Made by a program: the position numbers and the translations under genes. Below the pieces are notes generated by a model. The model did no database searches, had not been told where the DNA came from, and worked only from the letters and a program-made list of their open reading frames with translations. A stretch of DNA of 64,000 nt from Azospirillum soli (lineage in GTDB: Bacteria; Pseudomonadota; Alphaproteobacteria; Azospirillales; Azospirillaceae), in contig NZ_JAGINQ010000004.1 in the NCBI RefSeq assembly GCF_017876165.1, positions 1 to 64,000 on the forward strand, written 5' to 3'. Numbering within the stretch: the first letter of the stretch is position 1; each line of letters opens with the position of its first letter. This document shows positions 26,422 to 35,601 of this stretch, piece after piece.

Positions 26422-27206
26422 GGCTTGAACTCCTTACCCAGCGAGGGGCCCAACGAGGGCGGCGTATAGCCACGGTCCGGCAGGTCGATGATGCCATCCA
26501 CCAGCTCCCCACCATGCTTGGCCTTCTCTTCCCAGCCGAGGCGGTAGTGGCCACCGATGCGCCCGCGCGCCAGCTCGGTCGGCAGAACCTTGATGGCGGC
26601 CTCCTCCAGCACGCAGGACTTCTCGCACTTGCCACAGCCGGTGCAGGCGTCGGTGTGGACCACCGGGATCAGGGACGCGTGCTTGCCGGTCCGCTCGTTG
26701 TGGCGCATGTCCAGCGTGATGGCCTTCCCCATCAGCGGGCAGACGCGGTAGCAGACGTCGCAGCGCAGCCCCAGCACGTTCAGGCAGGTCTCGTGCCCGA
26801 CCAGCGCCGCCGTGCCCATGCGGGCCTGGGCGATGTCGGTCAGCCCCTTGTCGAGCGCACCCGTCGGGCAGGCGACGACGCAGGGAATGTCCTCGCACAT
26901 CTCGCAGGGGATCTGGCGGGCTTCGAAATAGGGCGTACCGCTGGAGGCGGGGTCGGCGAGATCGGCGAGCTTCAGCGTGTCATAGGGGCAGGCGCGCACG
27001 CACAGCCCGCAGCGCACGCAGGCGGCCAGGAAATGGGATTCGCCTTTCGCGCCGGGCGGACGCAGCGCGGTCGCGGCAAGCGTGCGGCTGGGCGCCGCCA
27101 CCTCGCCGACCAGCAGCGCGGCGCAGCCCGCCCCCGCCGTGGCTTTCACAGCCGTGGCGAGGAAGCGGCGCCGTGCCACGCCCTGCTTGTCCGATTGTGC
27201 GCTCAT
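26418..27206 (-). CDS. napG: Ferredoxin-type protein NapG
   Basis: 262-aa Tat-exported iron-sulfur protein, partner of NapH. Twin-arginine signal ARRRFLATAVKA, then four [4Fe-4S] motifs (CVRCGLCVRACPYD, CEMCEDIPCVVACPTG, CDVCYRVCPL, CTGCGKCEKSCV). GAGGAG precedes the ATG at 27206. A palindromic element of about 150 bases separates it from napA, the only sizeable gap in the operon. Confidence 0.95.
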   Translation of the reverse strand: MSAQSDKQGVARRRFLATAVKATAGAGCAALLVGEVAAPSRTLAATALRPPGAKGESHFLAACVRCGLCVRACPYDTLKLADLADPASSGTPYFEARQIPCEMCEDIPCVVACPTGALDKGLTDIAQARMGTAALVGHETCLNVLGLRCDVCYRVCPLMGKAITLDMRHNERTGKHASLIPVVHTDACTGCGKCEKSCVLEEAAIKVLPTELARGRIGGHYRLGWEEKAKHGGELVDGIIDLPDRGYTPPSLGPSLGKEFKP

Positions 27207-27250
27207 GACGAGCACTCCTCATGAAAGCGCCTGCACCGGGCCCCCTTCCT

Positions 27251-27352
27251 CCCAGCCCTCGGCTGGGCCCCTCCTTCCCCCACCTCGCGGCGGGGGAAGG
27301 TTGGTTCCCCTCCCCCGTGCACAGCATGGGGGAGGGTCAGGGTGGGGGCGCT
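27251..27352. repeat. Palindromic element between napA and napG
   Basis: Three hairpins: CCCAGCC/GGCTGGG (27251-27267), CCTTCCCCC/GGGGGAAGG (27273-27300) and CCCTCCCCC/GGGGGAGGG (27308-27336), followed by GGGTGGGGGC. The second and third match the two hairpins at 7460-7519. It follows napA in the transcript and may protect the napA message or lower expression of napGHBC. Confidence 0.75.
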
Positions 27353-27365
27353 CCGGCCGGCGCGC

Positions 27366-29858
27366 TTACGCCTTCACGATCTTGACGGCGCACTTCTTGA
27401 AGTCCGTCTCCTTGGAGATCGGGCAGGTGGCGTCGAGCGTGAGTTTGTTGACGAGCTGGCTCTCGTCGAACCAGGGGATGTAGACGACACCCTCCGGCGG
27501 ACGGTTGCGGCCGTGCGTCTCGACCCGGCTGATGACCTCGCCGCGACGGCTCAGCAGCTTCACGGGCATGCCGCGCCGCAGGCCGCGCTTCTTGGCGTCG
27601 TCCGGGTGCATGAAGACGACCGCGTTCGGGAAGGCCCGGTGCAACTCAGGCACGCGCCGGGTCATGGAGCCGGAGTGCCAATGCTCCAGCACGCGGCCGG
27701 TGACCAGCCACAGGTCGTAGTCGGCGTCCGGTTCCTCGGCGGCGGGCTGGTAGGGTAGAGCGAAGATGTTCGCCTTGCCATCCTTGTTGCCGTAGAACTT
27801 CACGCCCTCGCCGGCCTTCACGTAGGGGTCGTAGCCCTCGCGGAAACGCCACAGCGTCTCCTTGCCGTCCACGACCGGCCAGCGCAGGCCGCGCGCCTTG
27901 TGGTAGGTGTCGAACGGCGCCAGATCATGGCCGTGGCCGCGACCGAAGACGGCGTATTCCTCGAACAGGCCCTTCTGCACGTAGAAGCCGAAGTGTTCGG
28001 ATTCGGAGTTGTCGAAGCCCTGCTGGCATTCCGAGACCGGGTACTTGTCAATCTGCCCGTTGCGGAACAGGACTTCGTACAGCGTCTTGCCGCGCGCGTC
28101 CGGAGCCTTGGCGATCAGCTCCTCCGGCCACACTTCCTCGATCTTGAAGCGCTTGGCGAACTCCATCAGCTGCCACAGGTCGGACTTGGCCTCGCCCGGT
28201 GCCTTCACCTGCTGGCGCCAGAACTGGGTGCGGCGCTCCGCGTTGCCGTAGGCCCCTTCCTTCTCCATCCACATGGCGGTGGGCAGGATCAGGTCGGCGG
28301 CCAGCGCGGTGACGGTCGGGTACGGGTCGGAGACGACGACGAAGTTGTCGGGGTTGCGGTAGCCGGGAAAGCTCTCCTCATTGAGGTTGGGGGCCGCCTG
28401 CATGTTGTTGGTGCACATGACCCAGTAGGCGTTGAGCTTCCCGTCCTTCATCATCCGGTGCTGCTGAACGGCGTGGTAGCCGATCTTGTCCGGAATGGTG
28501 CCCTCGGGAACCTTCCACAGCTCCTCGGTGTGCTTCCGGTGGGCCGGGTTGGTGACCACCATGTCCGCCGGCAGGCGGTGGGCGAAGGTGCCGACCTCGC
28601 GCGCCGTGCCGCAGGCGGAGGGCTGGCCGGTCAGCGAGAACGGGCCGCAGCCCGGCAGGCTGATCTTGCCCGTCAGCAGATGCACGTTGTAGACGAGGTT
28701 GTTCACCCAGGTGCCGCGGGTGTGCTGGTTGAAGCCCATGGTCCAGAAGGAGATGACCTTCACCTTGGGGTCGGCGTACAGCTCCGCCAGGGCCTTCAGC
28801 TTCTCGACGGACACGCCGGACAGGGCGGCGGTCTTCTCGAAGGTGTATTCGGACACGAAGGCCTTGAACTCATCGAAGCTGATCGGCGAGGAGGCGTTCG
28901 GGTCCTTGGCGTCCTTGGCGTTCTTCTCCAGCGGGTGGTCGGGGCGCAGGCCGTAGCCGATGTCCGTCACGCCCTTCTTGAAGTTCACCGCCTTGGCGAC
29001 GAACTCCTGGTTCACGCGGCCGGTCTGGATGATGTGGTTGGCGATGCAGTTCAGGATCGCAAGGTCGGTCTGCGGCTTGAACGTCATGCCGATGTCGGCC
29101 AGCTCGTACGAGCGATGCTCGAACGTCGAGAGCACGGCGACCTTGGCGTCGGGATGGGTCAGGCGGCGGTCGGTGATGCGCGACCACAGGATCGGGTGCA
29201 TCTCCGCCATGTTCGAGCCCCAGAGCACGAAGGCGTCGGCCTGCTCGATATCATCGTAGCAGCCCATCGGCTCATCAATGCCGAAGGTGCGCATGAAGCC
29301 GGCGACGGCGGACGCCATGCAGTGGCGCGCGTTCGGGTCGATGTTGTTCGACCGGAAGCCGGCCTTGAACAGCTTGGCGGCGGCGTAGCCTTCCCAGATG
29401 GTCCACTGGCCCGAGCCGAACATGCCGATGTTCGACGCCCCGCCCTTCTTCAGCGCGGCCTTGTACTTGTCGGCCATGACGTCGAAGGCCTCGTCCCAGG
29501 AGACGGGCTCGAACTCGCCGTTCTTGTCGTATTTGCCGTTCTTCTTGCGCAGAAGCGGCGTGGTCAGGCGGTCCTCTCCGTACATGATCTTGGAGAGGAA
29601 ATAGCCCTTGATGCAGTTCAGACCCCGGTTGACCGGCGCGTCCGGGTCGCCCTGGGTGGCGACGACGCGGCCGCCCTTGACGCCGACCAGCACGCCGCAG
29701 CCGGTGCCGCAGAAGCGGCAGGCGCCCTTGTCCCAGCGGATGTCGTCCACCGGACGGCCGGCGGCCTGCGCCAGTTCCGAGGTCACCGGAAGACCGGCCA
29801 CGGCCGCGGTCGCCGCGACGGCGTTGGCCTTTACGAAGTTGCGCCTGGTGAGTTTCAT
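27366..29858 (-). CDS. napA: Periplasmic nitrate reductase catalytic subunit
   Basis: 830-aa molybdenum enzyme reducing nitrate to nitrite in the periplasm. Tat signal [17 protein letters not shown]; [4Fe-4S] ligands CRFCGTGC plus a fourth cysteine in [10 protein letters not shown]; molybdenum-ligand cysteine in ARHCMASAV; the usual Mo-bis-MGD domains follow through to the C-terminus. Length is that of NapA. The start at 29858 is set by the Tat signal; the frame stays open upstream to 30104 over napD. The ATG overlaps the napD stop by four bases (ATGA). Confidence 0.98.
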   Translation of the reverse strand: MKLTRRNFVKANAVAATAAVAGLPVTSELAQAAGRPVDDIRWDKGACRFCGTGCGVLVGVKGGRVVATQGDPDAPVNRGLNCIKGYFLSKIMYGEDRLTTPLLRKKNGKYDKNGEFEPVSWDEAFDVMADKYKAALKKGGASNIGMFGSGQWTIWEGYAAAKLFKAGFRSNNIDPNARHCMASAVAGFMRTFGIDEPMGCYDDIEQADAFVLWGSNMAEMHPILWSRITDRRLTHPDAKVAVLSTFEHRSYELADIGMTFKPQTDLAILNCIANHIIQTGRVNQEFVAKAVNFKKGVTDIGYGLRPDHPLEKNAKDAKDPNASSPISFDEFKAFVSEYTFEKTAALSGVSVEKLKALAELYADPKVKVISFWTMGFNQHTRGTWVNNLVYNVHLLTGKISLPGCGPFSLTGQPSACGTAREVGTFAHRLPADMVVTNPAHRKHTEELWKVPEGTIPDKIGYHAVQQHRMMKDGKLNAYWVMCTNNMQAAPNLNEESFPGYRNPDNFVVVSDPYPTVTALAADLILPTAMWMEKEGAYGNAERRTQFWRQQVKAPGEAKSDLWQLMEFAKRFKIEEVWPEELIAKAPDARGKTLYEVLFRNGQIDKYPVSECQQGFDNSESEHFGFYVQKGLFEEYAVFGRGHGHDLAPFDTYHKARGLRWPVVDGKETLWRFREGYDPYVKAGEGVKFYGNKDGKANIFALPYQPAAEEPDADYDLWLVTGRVLEHWHSGSMTRRVPELHRAFPNAVVFMHPDDAKKRGLRRGMPVKLLSRRGEVISRVETHGRNRPPEGVVYIPWFDESQLVNKLTLDATCPISKETDFKKCAVKIVKA

Positions 29859-30163
29859 GAGGACATCTCCTCCGACCGGTCTTCTGTTTCGCAGTGGTGG
29901 TAGACGAGCGCCGCCGACGCGACGCCCTCGATCTCGTGCAGCTTGGCGAGGGTCAGGGCGGCGGGCAGGCCGTCCACATCCTCGATGGTGACGACCATGC
30001 GGCCATCGGGGGCCTGTTCGTGGATCTCCACGCCCGGCAGTTCGGCCAGATGACGGCACGCCAGGGCCAGCCGCCCCGGTTCCGCGTGGACCAGAACGCC
30101 GCACAGGTTGTGCCCGATGGAAGGCCGTTCGGCCTCCCGCTTCAGAAAGCGGTTCAGCCGCAT
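29855..30163 (-). CDS. napD: NapA maturation chaperone NapD
   Basis: 102-aa cytoplasmic chaperone that binds the Tat signal of NapA and delays export until cofactor is loaded. The family pattern is visible as [14 protein letters not shown], then [20 protein letters not shown]. The true start is the ATG at 30163, ten bases inside the end of napF; the frame is open much further upstream. Overlaps at both ends imply tight coupling with napF and napA. Confidence 0.93.
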   Translation of the reverse strand: MRLNRFLKREAERPSIGHNLCGVLVHAEPGRLALACRHLAELPGVEIHEQAPDGRMVVTIEDVDGLPAALTLAKLHEIEGVASAALVYHHCETEDRSEEMSS

Positions 30164-30696
30164 GATGCGAGCTCCTTGTTCGGATCGGCGGGGGTCTGTT
30201 CGGCTGGCTTCAGGGCGATCGCCTTGACGGGGCAGACGCCCACGCAGGCGCCGCAGCCGGTGCAGTCCGCCGCCTCGACGGCCGGCAGCCAGCGCCCGCC
30301 GCCCAGCGGGCGGAAGCGGATGGCGCGGGTGTCGCAATGGTCGCCGCACATCCGGCAGTCGACCCCGCCGAAGGACAGGCAGGTCGCCGCGATGCCGGCC
30401 TTGAGCGTCCAGGGGGCGGCGCCCTCCGTCCGGACGAGCGCGCCGGACGGGCAGGCCTTCACGCAATCGCCGCAGAAGGTACAGGCGCCCTTGGTGAAAT
30501 CCACGGTGGGGCGGCCGACGCGGTCGAAGACGACGATCCCCCCGGGGCAGGCCGGACCGCAGCGCCCGCAGGCGTCGCAGGCCGAGGCGAAAGCCCGCGC
30601 ATCGGCCAAAGCCACCCCAATCGCCCAAGGTGGGCGGATCGCGGACGGATCGGACCGGAACTGCCCACGCAGCAGACTTGCGCGGCTGACCGCCAT
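30154..30696 (-). CDS. napF: Ferredoxin-type protein NapF
   Basis: 180-aa cytoplasmic iron-sulfur protein linked to NapA maturation. Motifs [26 protein letters not shown] and [12 protein letters not shown] give three [4Fe-4S] clusters; the extra [13 protein letters not shown] is also typical of NapF. First gene of the operon, order napF-D-A-G-H-B-C. No napE or napK precedes it. Confidence 0.94.
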   Translation of the reverse strand: MAVSRASLLRGQFRSDPSAIRPPWAIGVALADARAFASACDACGRCGPACPGGIVVFDRVGRPTVDFTKGACTFCGDCVKACPSGALVRTEGAAPWTLKAGIAATCLSFGGVDCRMCGDHCDTRAIRFRPLGGGRWLPAVEAADCTGCGACVGVCPVKAIALKPAEQTPADPNKELASCG

Positions 30697-30753
30697 GGTG
30701 GATGCCTCTCTCGCCGCCGGAGCCTTGGCCGAGCGCCAAAGCCCACACTGGAA

Positions 30754-30827
30754 TTACGACTAAGGTGCCATTCCTGAGCTTTGCCGGGTACGTGTCGGAT
30801 TGCCGCAGGTTGGCACTAAAGTCGTAA
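30754..30827. promoter_or_regulatory. Long inverted repeat in the nap / sensor-kinase control region
   Basis: TTACGACTAAGGTGCCA (30754-30770) and TGGCACTAAAGTCGTAA (30811-30827) are inverted copies matching at 14 of 17 positions, 57 bases centre to centre. The first arm is 58-74 bases before the napF ATG. Two sites for one dimeric regulator seems likely; the NarL-like regulator at 32.5 kb is the obvious candidate. Confidence 0.55.
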
Positions 30828-30857
30828 ATAGCCTTACGTCGATGGGGACTTTCCGCC

Positions 30858-30871
30858 TTGATCCTGGTCAA
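30858..30871. promoter_or_regulatory. FNR/FixK-type box between nap and the sensor kinase
   Basis: TTGATCCTGGTCAA differs from the FNR consensus TTGAT-N4-ATCAA at one position and keeps the full TTGA-N6-TCAA core. It is 162 bases before napF and about 200 before the kinase start, in the divergent 379-base gap. It suggests low-oxygen activation of one or both. No other feature is seen between 30872 and 31075 apart from a short CCCTCATCCCAACCC-like fragment of the common palindromic repeat family. Confidence 0.6.
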
Positions 30872-31075
30872 GCGCGAGCGGTGCGATGGCGGAAGACGGC
30901 TTGGTGCGGCAGGATGTCACGGCGTCGTTCATCCGCGGACCTCAAGGGAATTGACGGCTGTGCGTGGCGGCGCACACGATGCCGCGGTCACGGTGGTGAG
31001 GCTGGCCCGGTTGTTGGCCGCTCCCTCATCCCAACCCTTCCCTTCGGGGGCGTTTTCAGCGCAGGAACGGACAGC

Positions 31076-32545
31076 ATGGTGCCCATCGGGAAGACCACCG
31101 CGCGGTGGATGACGCTCCGCTACAGCCTTGCGCTGGCGGTGATCGCGCTCTGCACGCTGGCGGGCTTCCTGATGACCGAACGGGTCATCAACCAGCACGC
31201 GGACATGCTGGAGGTCGTCAACATCTCCGGCCGCCAGCGCATGCTGTCCCAGCGCACGGCCCTGCTGGTCGAACAGCTTCGGCATGCGCAAACGGACGCC
31301 GACCGCGAGGAGATCACCGGCCGCCTGACCGAGGCGACGGAGCTGTTCGAGAACGCGCACCGCCGCCTGACCGGCACCGGCGAAGAGCCGGCGCTGGGCA
31401 TGGCCGTCCGCGACCTCTACTTCGACGGGCCGGAGCCGCTGAACGGGCTGGTGCTGCGCTACATCGCGGCGCTGCGCGCCGTGATCGCGGAAGGGCCGTC
31501 CGGCCTGCCGCCGGACATGAAGGAGCCCGCCTACATCACCCACCAGGCGCTCGGCCCGCTGCTGGCGCGGCTGGATGACATGGTGGCGCGCTATCAGGCG
31601 ACGGGCGAGAGCGGATTCGCCATGCTGCACAAGTTGGGCATCGCCGCGCTTGCCCTGACGCTGCTGACGCTGTGCGTCGAGGCGCTGGTGATCTTCCGCC
31701 CGATGACCCGGCATGTGCAGCGCCAGTTCGCCGAGATCACCCGCATGACGGAGGAACTGGAGCAGGCCAACGAAACGCTGGAGGCCCAGGTCCGCGCCCG
31801 CACCGCCGAACTGCACGCCGCCAAGGAGGCCGCCGAGCAGGCGCACCGCGCCAAGTCCCGCTTCCTGTCCCACGCCGGCCACGACCTGAAGCAGCCGCTG
31901 GAGGCCATCAACATGTTCACCGGCATGCTGGAGCGGCAGATCCAGACGCCGCGCGGGCAGGCGCTGGTCAAGGACATGCGGCTGGCCCAGCGGTCCATGC
32001 GCGACCTGCTGAACGCGATCCTGGAAATCTCCAAGCTGGAATCGGGCGTGGTGGAGGCCAAGCTCGCCGACGTGCCGCTGGAGCCGCTGTTCGACCAGCT
32101 GGAATCGGAATTCGCCGCTCTGGCGGAAGCCAAGAACCTGCGCCTACAGGTCGTCCCCACCGACGCCACGGTGCGATCCGACCCCTTCCTGCTGGAGCGG
32201 ATCGTCCGCAACCTGATCGCCAACGCCGTGCGCTACACGGAAGAGGGCGGCGTGCTGCTGGGCTGCCGCCGACGCGGTGACACGCTGTGGATCGAGGTCT
32301 ACGACACCGGGCGCGGCATCGCCGAATCCGACCGCCGCCGCATCTTCGAGGAGTTCGTGCAGCTCGACCGCCCCGACCGCGACCGCAGCGAGGGGATCGG
32401 GCTTGGCCTCGCCATCGTGGATCGCTTGGCCCGTCTGCTCGGCCACACGCTGGCGGTGCGCTCGGTCGAGGGGCGCGGGTCGGTGTTCGCGGTGGGGGTG
32501 CCGCTGGTGGTTACTTCAAATTCAAACCAGACGGTCGCGGCCTGA
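31076..32545 (+). CDS. NarX/PilJ-like sensor histidine kinase
   Basis: 489-aa membrane kinase, probably the nitrate sensor for nap. Transmembrane helices about 13-34 and 187-208 bound a periplasmic helical domain beginning VVNISGRQRMLSQRTALL, the PilJ/NarX-type P-box pattern. A coiled coil (about 212-255) leads to the phospho-acceptor histidine in GHDLKQPLEA. The ATPase domain has NLIANAVRYTEEG, DTGRGIAE and GIGLGLAIV. Start 31076 has CAGGAA upstream; the frame is open to 30800 but that stretch is not protein-like. It lacks the HAMP and GAF parts of classical NarX. Its 3' end overlaps the regulator gene by 24 bases. Confidence 0.87.
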   Translation: MVPIGKTTARWMTLRYSLALAVIALCTLAGFLMTERVINQHADMLEVVNISGRQRMLSQRTALLVEQLRHAQTDADREEITGRLTEATELFENAHRRLTGTGEEPALGMAVRDLYFDGPEPLNGLVLRYIAALRAVIAEGPSGLPPDMKEPAYITHQALGPLLARLDDMVARYQATGESGFAMLHKLGIAALALTLLTLCVEALVIFRPMTRHVQRQFAEITRMTEELEQANETLEAQVRARTAELHAAKEAAEQAHRAKSRFLSHAGHDLKQPLEAINMFTGMLERQIQTPRGQALVKDMRLAQRSMRDLLNAILEISKLESGVVEAKLADVPLEPLFDQLESEFAALAEAKNLRLQVVPTDATVRSDPFLLERIVRNLIANAVRYTEEGGVLLGCRRRGDTLWIEVYDTGRGIAESDRRRIFEEFVQLDRPDRDRSEGIGLGLAIVDRLARLLGHTLAVRSVEGRGSVFAVGVPLVVTSNSNQTVAA

Positions 32546-33166
32546 TTCCTTCACCAGCAGAACGGCCTGCGTGCGGCTGCCGACGCCCAGCGCCTTCAGA
32601 ACGCCGGTGACGTGGGTCTTCACGGTGGAGAGGTTGAGTCCCAGCCGCTCCCCGATCTCCTGGTTCGACAGCCCCTGGGCCAGGAGGTCCAGCACCTCCA
32701 GCTGGCGGCGGGTCATGCCGTCGAAGACGCTGGGCTGCTGCGGCTTGGCCGCCGGGGCGCTGGTCACGCCCGGCATGCCGAGAACCGGCGGCACGTAGGA
32801 CCCGCCGGCCAGAACGAGGCGCAGGATGTTCACCACCAGAACGTCGTCGGTGGATTTCGGTATGAAGGCGCGCACGCCGCGCGACAGCACTGCGCGCATC
32901 TCGTCCGGCGACTCGATCATCGAGAAGACCACGACCGGAACCGGCGCCACGCGGCGCACCAGATCCTCCACATCGTCCAGGCCGCTCATGCCGGGCATGC
33001 GCAGGTCCATGATGATGAGGTCGTAAGGCCCGCCGCCGCTCAGCATTTGGTTCAGCTGGTCGAAGCTGGTCGCGGCGTCCACGCGCGCGTCCTCGTTCAG
33101 CTCTCCCACAAGGTGGGTCAAGCCGCTGCGGACGATGGAGTGGTCGTCGGCAATCAATACCTGCAT
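32522..33166 (-). CDS. NarL/FixJ-type response regulator
   Basis: 214-aa transcription factor. Receiver domain with acidic pocket at residues 7-8, phospho-acceptor D54 (LIIMDLRMPGMSGL) and conserved lysine in AFIPKS; LuxR-type HTH at about 148-205 (MTRRQLEVLDLLAQGLSNQE, then STVKTHVTGVLKALG). The ATG at 33166 puts beta-1 first. It is convergent with, and overlaps, the sensor-kinase gene, an arrangement expected for a cognate pair. Probable target: the inverted repeat before napF. Confidence 0.88.
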   Translation of the reverse strand: MQVLIADDHSIVRSGLTHLVGELNEDARVDAATSFDQLNQMLSGGGPYDLIIMDLRMPGMSGLDDVEDLVRRVAPVPVVVFSMIESPDEMRAVLSRGVRAFIPKSTDDVLVVNILRLVLAGGSYVPPVLGMPGVTSAPAAKPQQPSVFDGMTRRQLEVLDLLAQGLSNQEIGERLGLNLSTVKTHVTGVLKALGVGSRTQAVLLVKESGRDRLV

Positions 33167-33250
33167 GGCGCGTCTCGGGACCAAAGTGCGAATCGGTGTC
33201 AACCTCATACGCCGCCCGAACGTTTCGCGCCACACCTGATGCGTGTTTCT

Positions 33251-33898
33251 CTATACGGCCGCGCCATCCAACCGCAGCACCGGCCCGCCGGCCGCCTCCG
33301 CATCGGCCGCGTCGTGGGTGACCAGCAGGGTCGGCAGCCCAGCTTGCCGCGCGTGCCCGAAGGTGAAAGCGCGCATTTGCGCCCGCAGGTCCATGTCCAG
33401 CTTACCGAAGGGCTCGTCCAGCAGCAGCGCCTCCGGCCCCGACAGCAGCGTGCGCATCAGCGCCACCCGCGCCCGCTGCCCGCCCGACAGGGTGGCCGGA
33501 TCGCGATCGGCGAAACCCGCCAGCCCGCATTCGCCGAGCGCCCGTTCCACCGCCGCACGCCGCGCCTCCCTCCCCTTCACCGAGGCCGGCAGGCCGAAGG
33601 CGAGGTTCTCTCCCACGGAGAGGTGCGGGAACAGCAGATCGTCCTGGAACAGGATACCGACCCGCCGCCGTTCGGGCGGCAGCCCGTCCAGATCGCGCCC
33701 GTTCAGCGCGACTCGCCCCCTTGCCCGGAAGGCGGGGTCCAGCGCGCCGGAGACGAAGGCCAGCAGGCTGGATTTCCCGCAGCCGGACGGCCCCATGACG
33801 GTCACCACCCGACCGGCCGGCACAGCGAGGCTGACCGGCCCGACCACACGGCGCCCGGCGACCTCCAACGTGATTCCGTCCAGCGTCAGATCCGTCAT
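33251..33898 (-). CDS. ABC transporter ATPase (YnjD-like)
   Basis: 215-aa ATPase. Walker [10 protein letters not shown], signature LSGGQRARVALMRT, Walker B ALLLDEPFGKLD, switch histidine LVTHDAADAE. It ends after the core fold with no regulatory domain, as in YnjD and thiamine-type transporters. The ATG overlaps the permease stop (ATGA). The frame is open upstream to 34291 but only over the permease gene. Confidence 0.9.
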   Translation of the reverse strand: MTDLTLDGITLEVAGRRVVGPVSLAVPAGRVVTVMGPSGCGKSSLLAFVSGALDPAFRARGRVALNGRDLDGLPPERRRVGILFQDDLLFPHLSVGENLAFGLPASVKGREARRAAVERALGECGLAGFADRDPATLSGGQRARVALMRTLLSGPEALLLDEPFGKLDMDLRAQMRAFTFGHARQAGLPTLLVTHDAADAEAAGGPVLRLDGAAV

Positions 33899-35562
33899 CG
33901 CATGCCCTTCCGGTTTCTGTAGGCCCAAGCCGGCACCGCCAGCGCCGCCGCGAAGGCCAGCAGCGGCAAGGCTGCCTGCGCGAAGGCGTACACCGCCGTC
34001 ACCCGCCGGTCGGCACCCGACGCCAGGGCTACGGCCTCCGTCGTCAGAGTCGCCATGCGCCCGCCGCTCGCGAACAGGGTAGGCAGATACTGTCCGACGC
34101 TGACCGCGAAACCGACCGCGCAGGCGGTCAGGATGGGCCGCAGCAGCATCGCCGCCCGCACCCGCCAGAAGGCCCGCGACGCCGAGGCGCCGAGCGAGCG
34201 CGCGGTGCGCTCGTACCGCTCGTCCAGCGCCCGCCACGGATCGGCCAGAGTCAGGTACAGATAGGGCAGCACATAGAGCAGATGCACCCACACCAGCGCC
34301 GCCCAGGAGCCATCAAGCCCACTCGCCACTAACACCACCTGAATGCCGAACAGAAACCCGACGCCCGGCACCAGCAACGGCGCGTAAATCAGCCACAGCG
34401 CCCGGCGGCCGAGCGCGGCGCCGCCACGCCGTTCGTGCTCCAGGCAGCCGACCACCAGCACCAGCCCGATCAGCACCGCCGCGACGGCGATGACGAGCGT
34501 GGTCCAGGCTGGTTCCGTCAGTTGCGGCAGCGTGCGCCCCACCGTGTCGAGGCTCCAAGCGCCCGGAAAAGCCTCATTGAACCGCCAGTTTCGTGCGAAG
34601 GCCCAGACGGCCAGCACCGCTACCGCCGCAACCGAGACCAGCACGGCGAGGGCCATCGCTCCGCCACCGGCCAGACGTGCCCCCGCCCCGCGTCCGCCCC
34701 GCGCACCCGCGACGGCCCAACGCCGCCCTTTCACGGCGACGATCCGCTCCGCCAGCCACCAGACGCCGATTCCGCCGACCACGACGCCCAACTGCAACAC
34801 CGCGCCGGCCGCCGCGCGGAAGCGCATGGACAGGTCCGGGTCGGCGAACCAGCGCAGGACCAGCGGCGTCAGCGGCGGCGGCGTGGACGGCCCCAACACC
34901 AGCGCCGGCTCCACCGCCGACAGCGAATAGGCCAGCACCGCCAAAACCGGCAAGCGCACCTGCCGGTAAACCAGCGGCAGCACGACCTTCACCCAGCCGG
35001 TCACCGGCCCATAGCCCAGCGCCCGCGCGCCTGCCAGCAGCCGGTCGGCGCGCGTCTGCGCCAAGGCAGCGCCGATCATCAGCACCAGGAATGGCACCTC
35101 CTTCACCACCAAGGCCAGCGTCAGCGCGATGCCCCAGGGGTCCTGGATCAGGGGAAGGTCCGGCGGCCGGGTCCAGCCCGTCGCCCAGGGCGAGAGCAGA
35201 CGCACCACCCACCCGCTGGGCGCCACCAGGAACGCGAAGCCGATGGCGAAGGCCGCGTGCGGCACGGCGAGCAGCGGGGGCAGCAGCCGTTGCAGCCGCG
35301 CGAACCAGCGGCTCCCCTGCCAGGCCGCGCAGAAACCAACCGCGAGGAGGAAGGACAGCAGCGTCGCGGCCAGTCCGGTCGTGACGGTCAACCGCAACGC
35401 CGTCCACAGTCCCGGCGTGGCGAACAGGTCGCGCCACGGCTGAATGCTTGGCTCCACCCCACCCAGGGCCGGCAGGATGCCGAAGGACGGCAGCAGCGTG
35501 CCCAGCAGCCCGACGGCGATAGGCGCCAGGAACAGAACGGCGGTGATGATGGGGAAGAGCAC
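33895..35562 (-). CDS. Fused two-domain ABC transporter permease (YnjC-like)
   Basis: 555-aa inner-membrane protein with about twelve transmembrane segments in two homologous halves, each with an EAA-type loop (RLLAGARALGYGPVTGWVKV in the first, YERTARSLGASASRAFWRV in the second). Fused permeases of this kind occur in FbpB, ThiP and YnjC transporters. With the ATPase downstream and the binding protein at 36.7 kb it makes a full importer. The radical SAM gene lies between it and the binding-protein gene on the opposite strand; only 39 bases separate their starts. Confidence 0.9.
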   Translation of the reverse strand: MLFPIITAVLFLAPIAVGLLGTLLPSFGILPALGGVEPSIQPWRDLFATPGLWTALRLTVTTGLAATLLSFLLAVGFCAAWQGSRWFARLQRLLPPLLAVPHAAFAIGFAFLVAPSGWVVRLLSPWATGWTRPPDLPLIQDPWGIALTLALVVKEVPFLVLMIGAALAQTRADRLLAGARALGYGPVTGWVKVVLPLVYRQVRLPVLAVLAYSLSAVEPALVLGPSTPPPLTPLVLRWFADPDLSMRFRAAAGAVLQLGVVVGGIGVWWLAERIVAVKGRRWAVAGARGGRGAGARLAGGGAMALAVLVSVAAVAVLAVWAFARNWRFNEAFPGAWSLDTVGRTLPQLTEPAWTTLVIAVAAVLIGLVLVVGCLEHERRGGAALGRRALWLIYAPLLVPGVGFLFGIQVVLVASGLDGSWAALVWVHLLYVLPYLYLTLADPWRALDERYERTARSLGASASRAFWRVRAAMLLRPILTACAVGFAVSVGQYLPTLFASGGRMATLTTEAVALASGADRRVTAVYAFAQAALPLLAFAAALAVPAWAYRNRKGMR

Positions 35563-35601
35563 CTAGCGCCCTCTCACAAGGACGTGACTGACAGGAGCGT
35601 G

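Noticed and set aside
29859-30104. N-terminal extension of napA
   Set aside because: Arg/Pro-rich and overlaps napD; the Tat signal sets the true start at 29858.
34435-35601. N-terminal extension of the radical SAM protein
   Set aside because: Lies antisense to the permease, Gln/Arg-rich; the ribosome site at 35590 sets the start at 35602.
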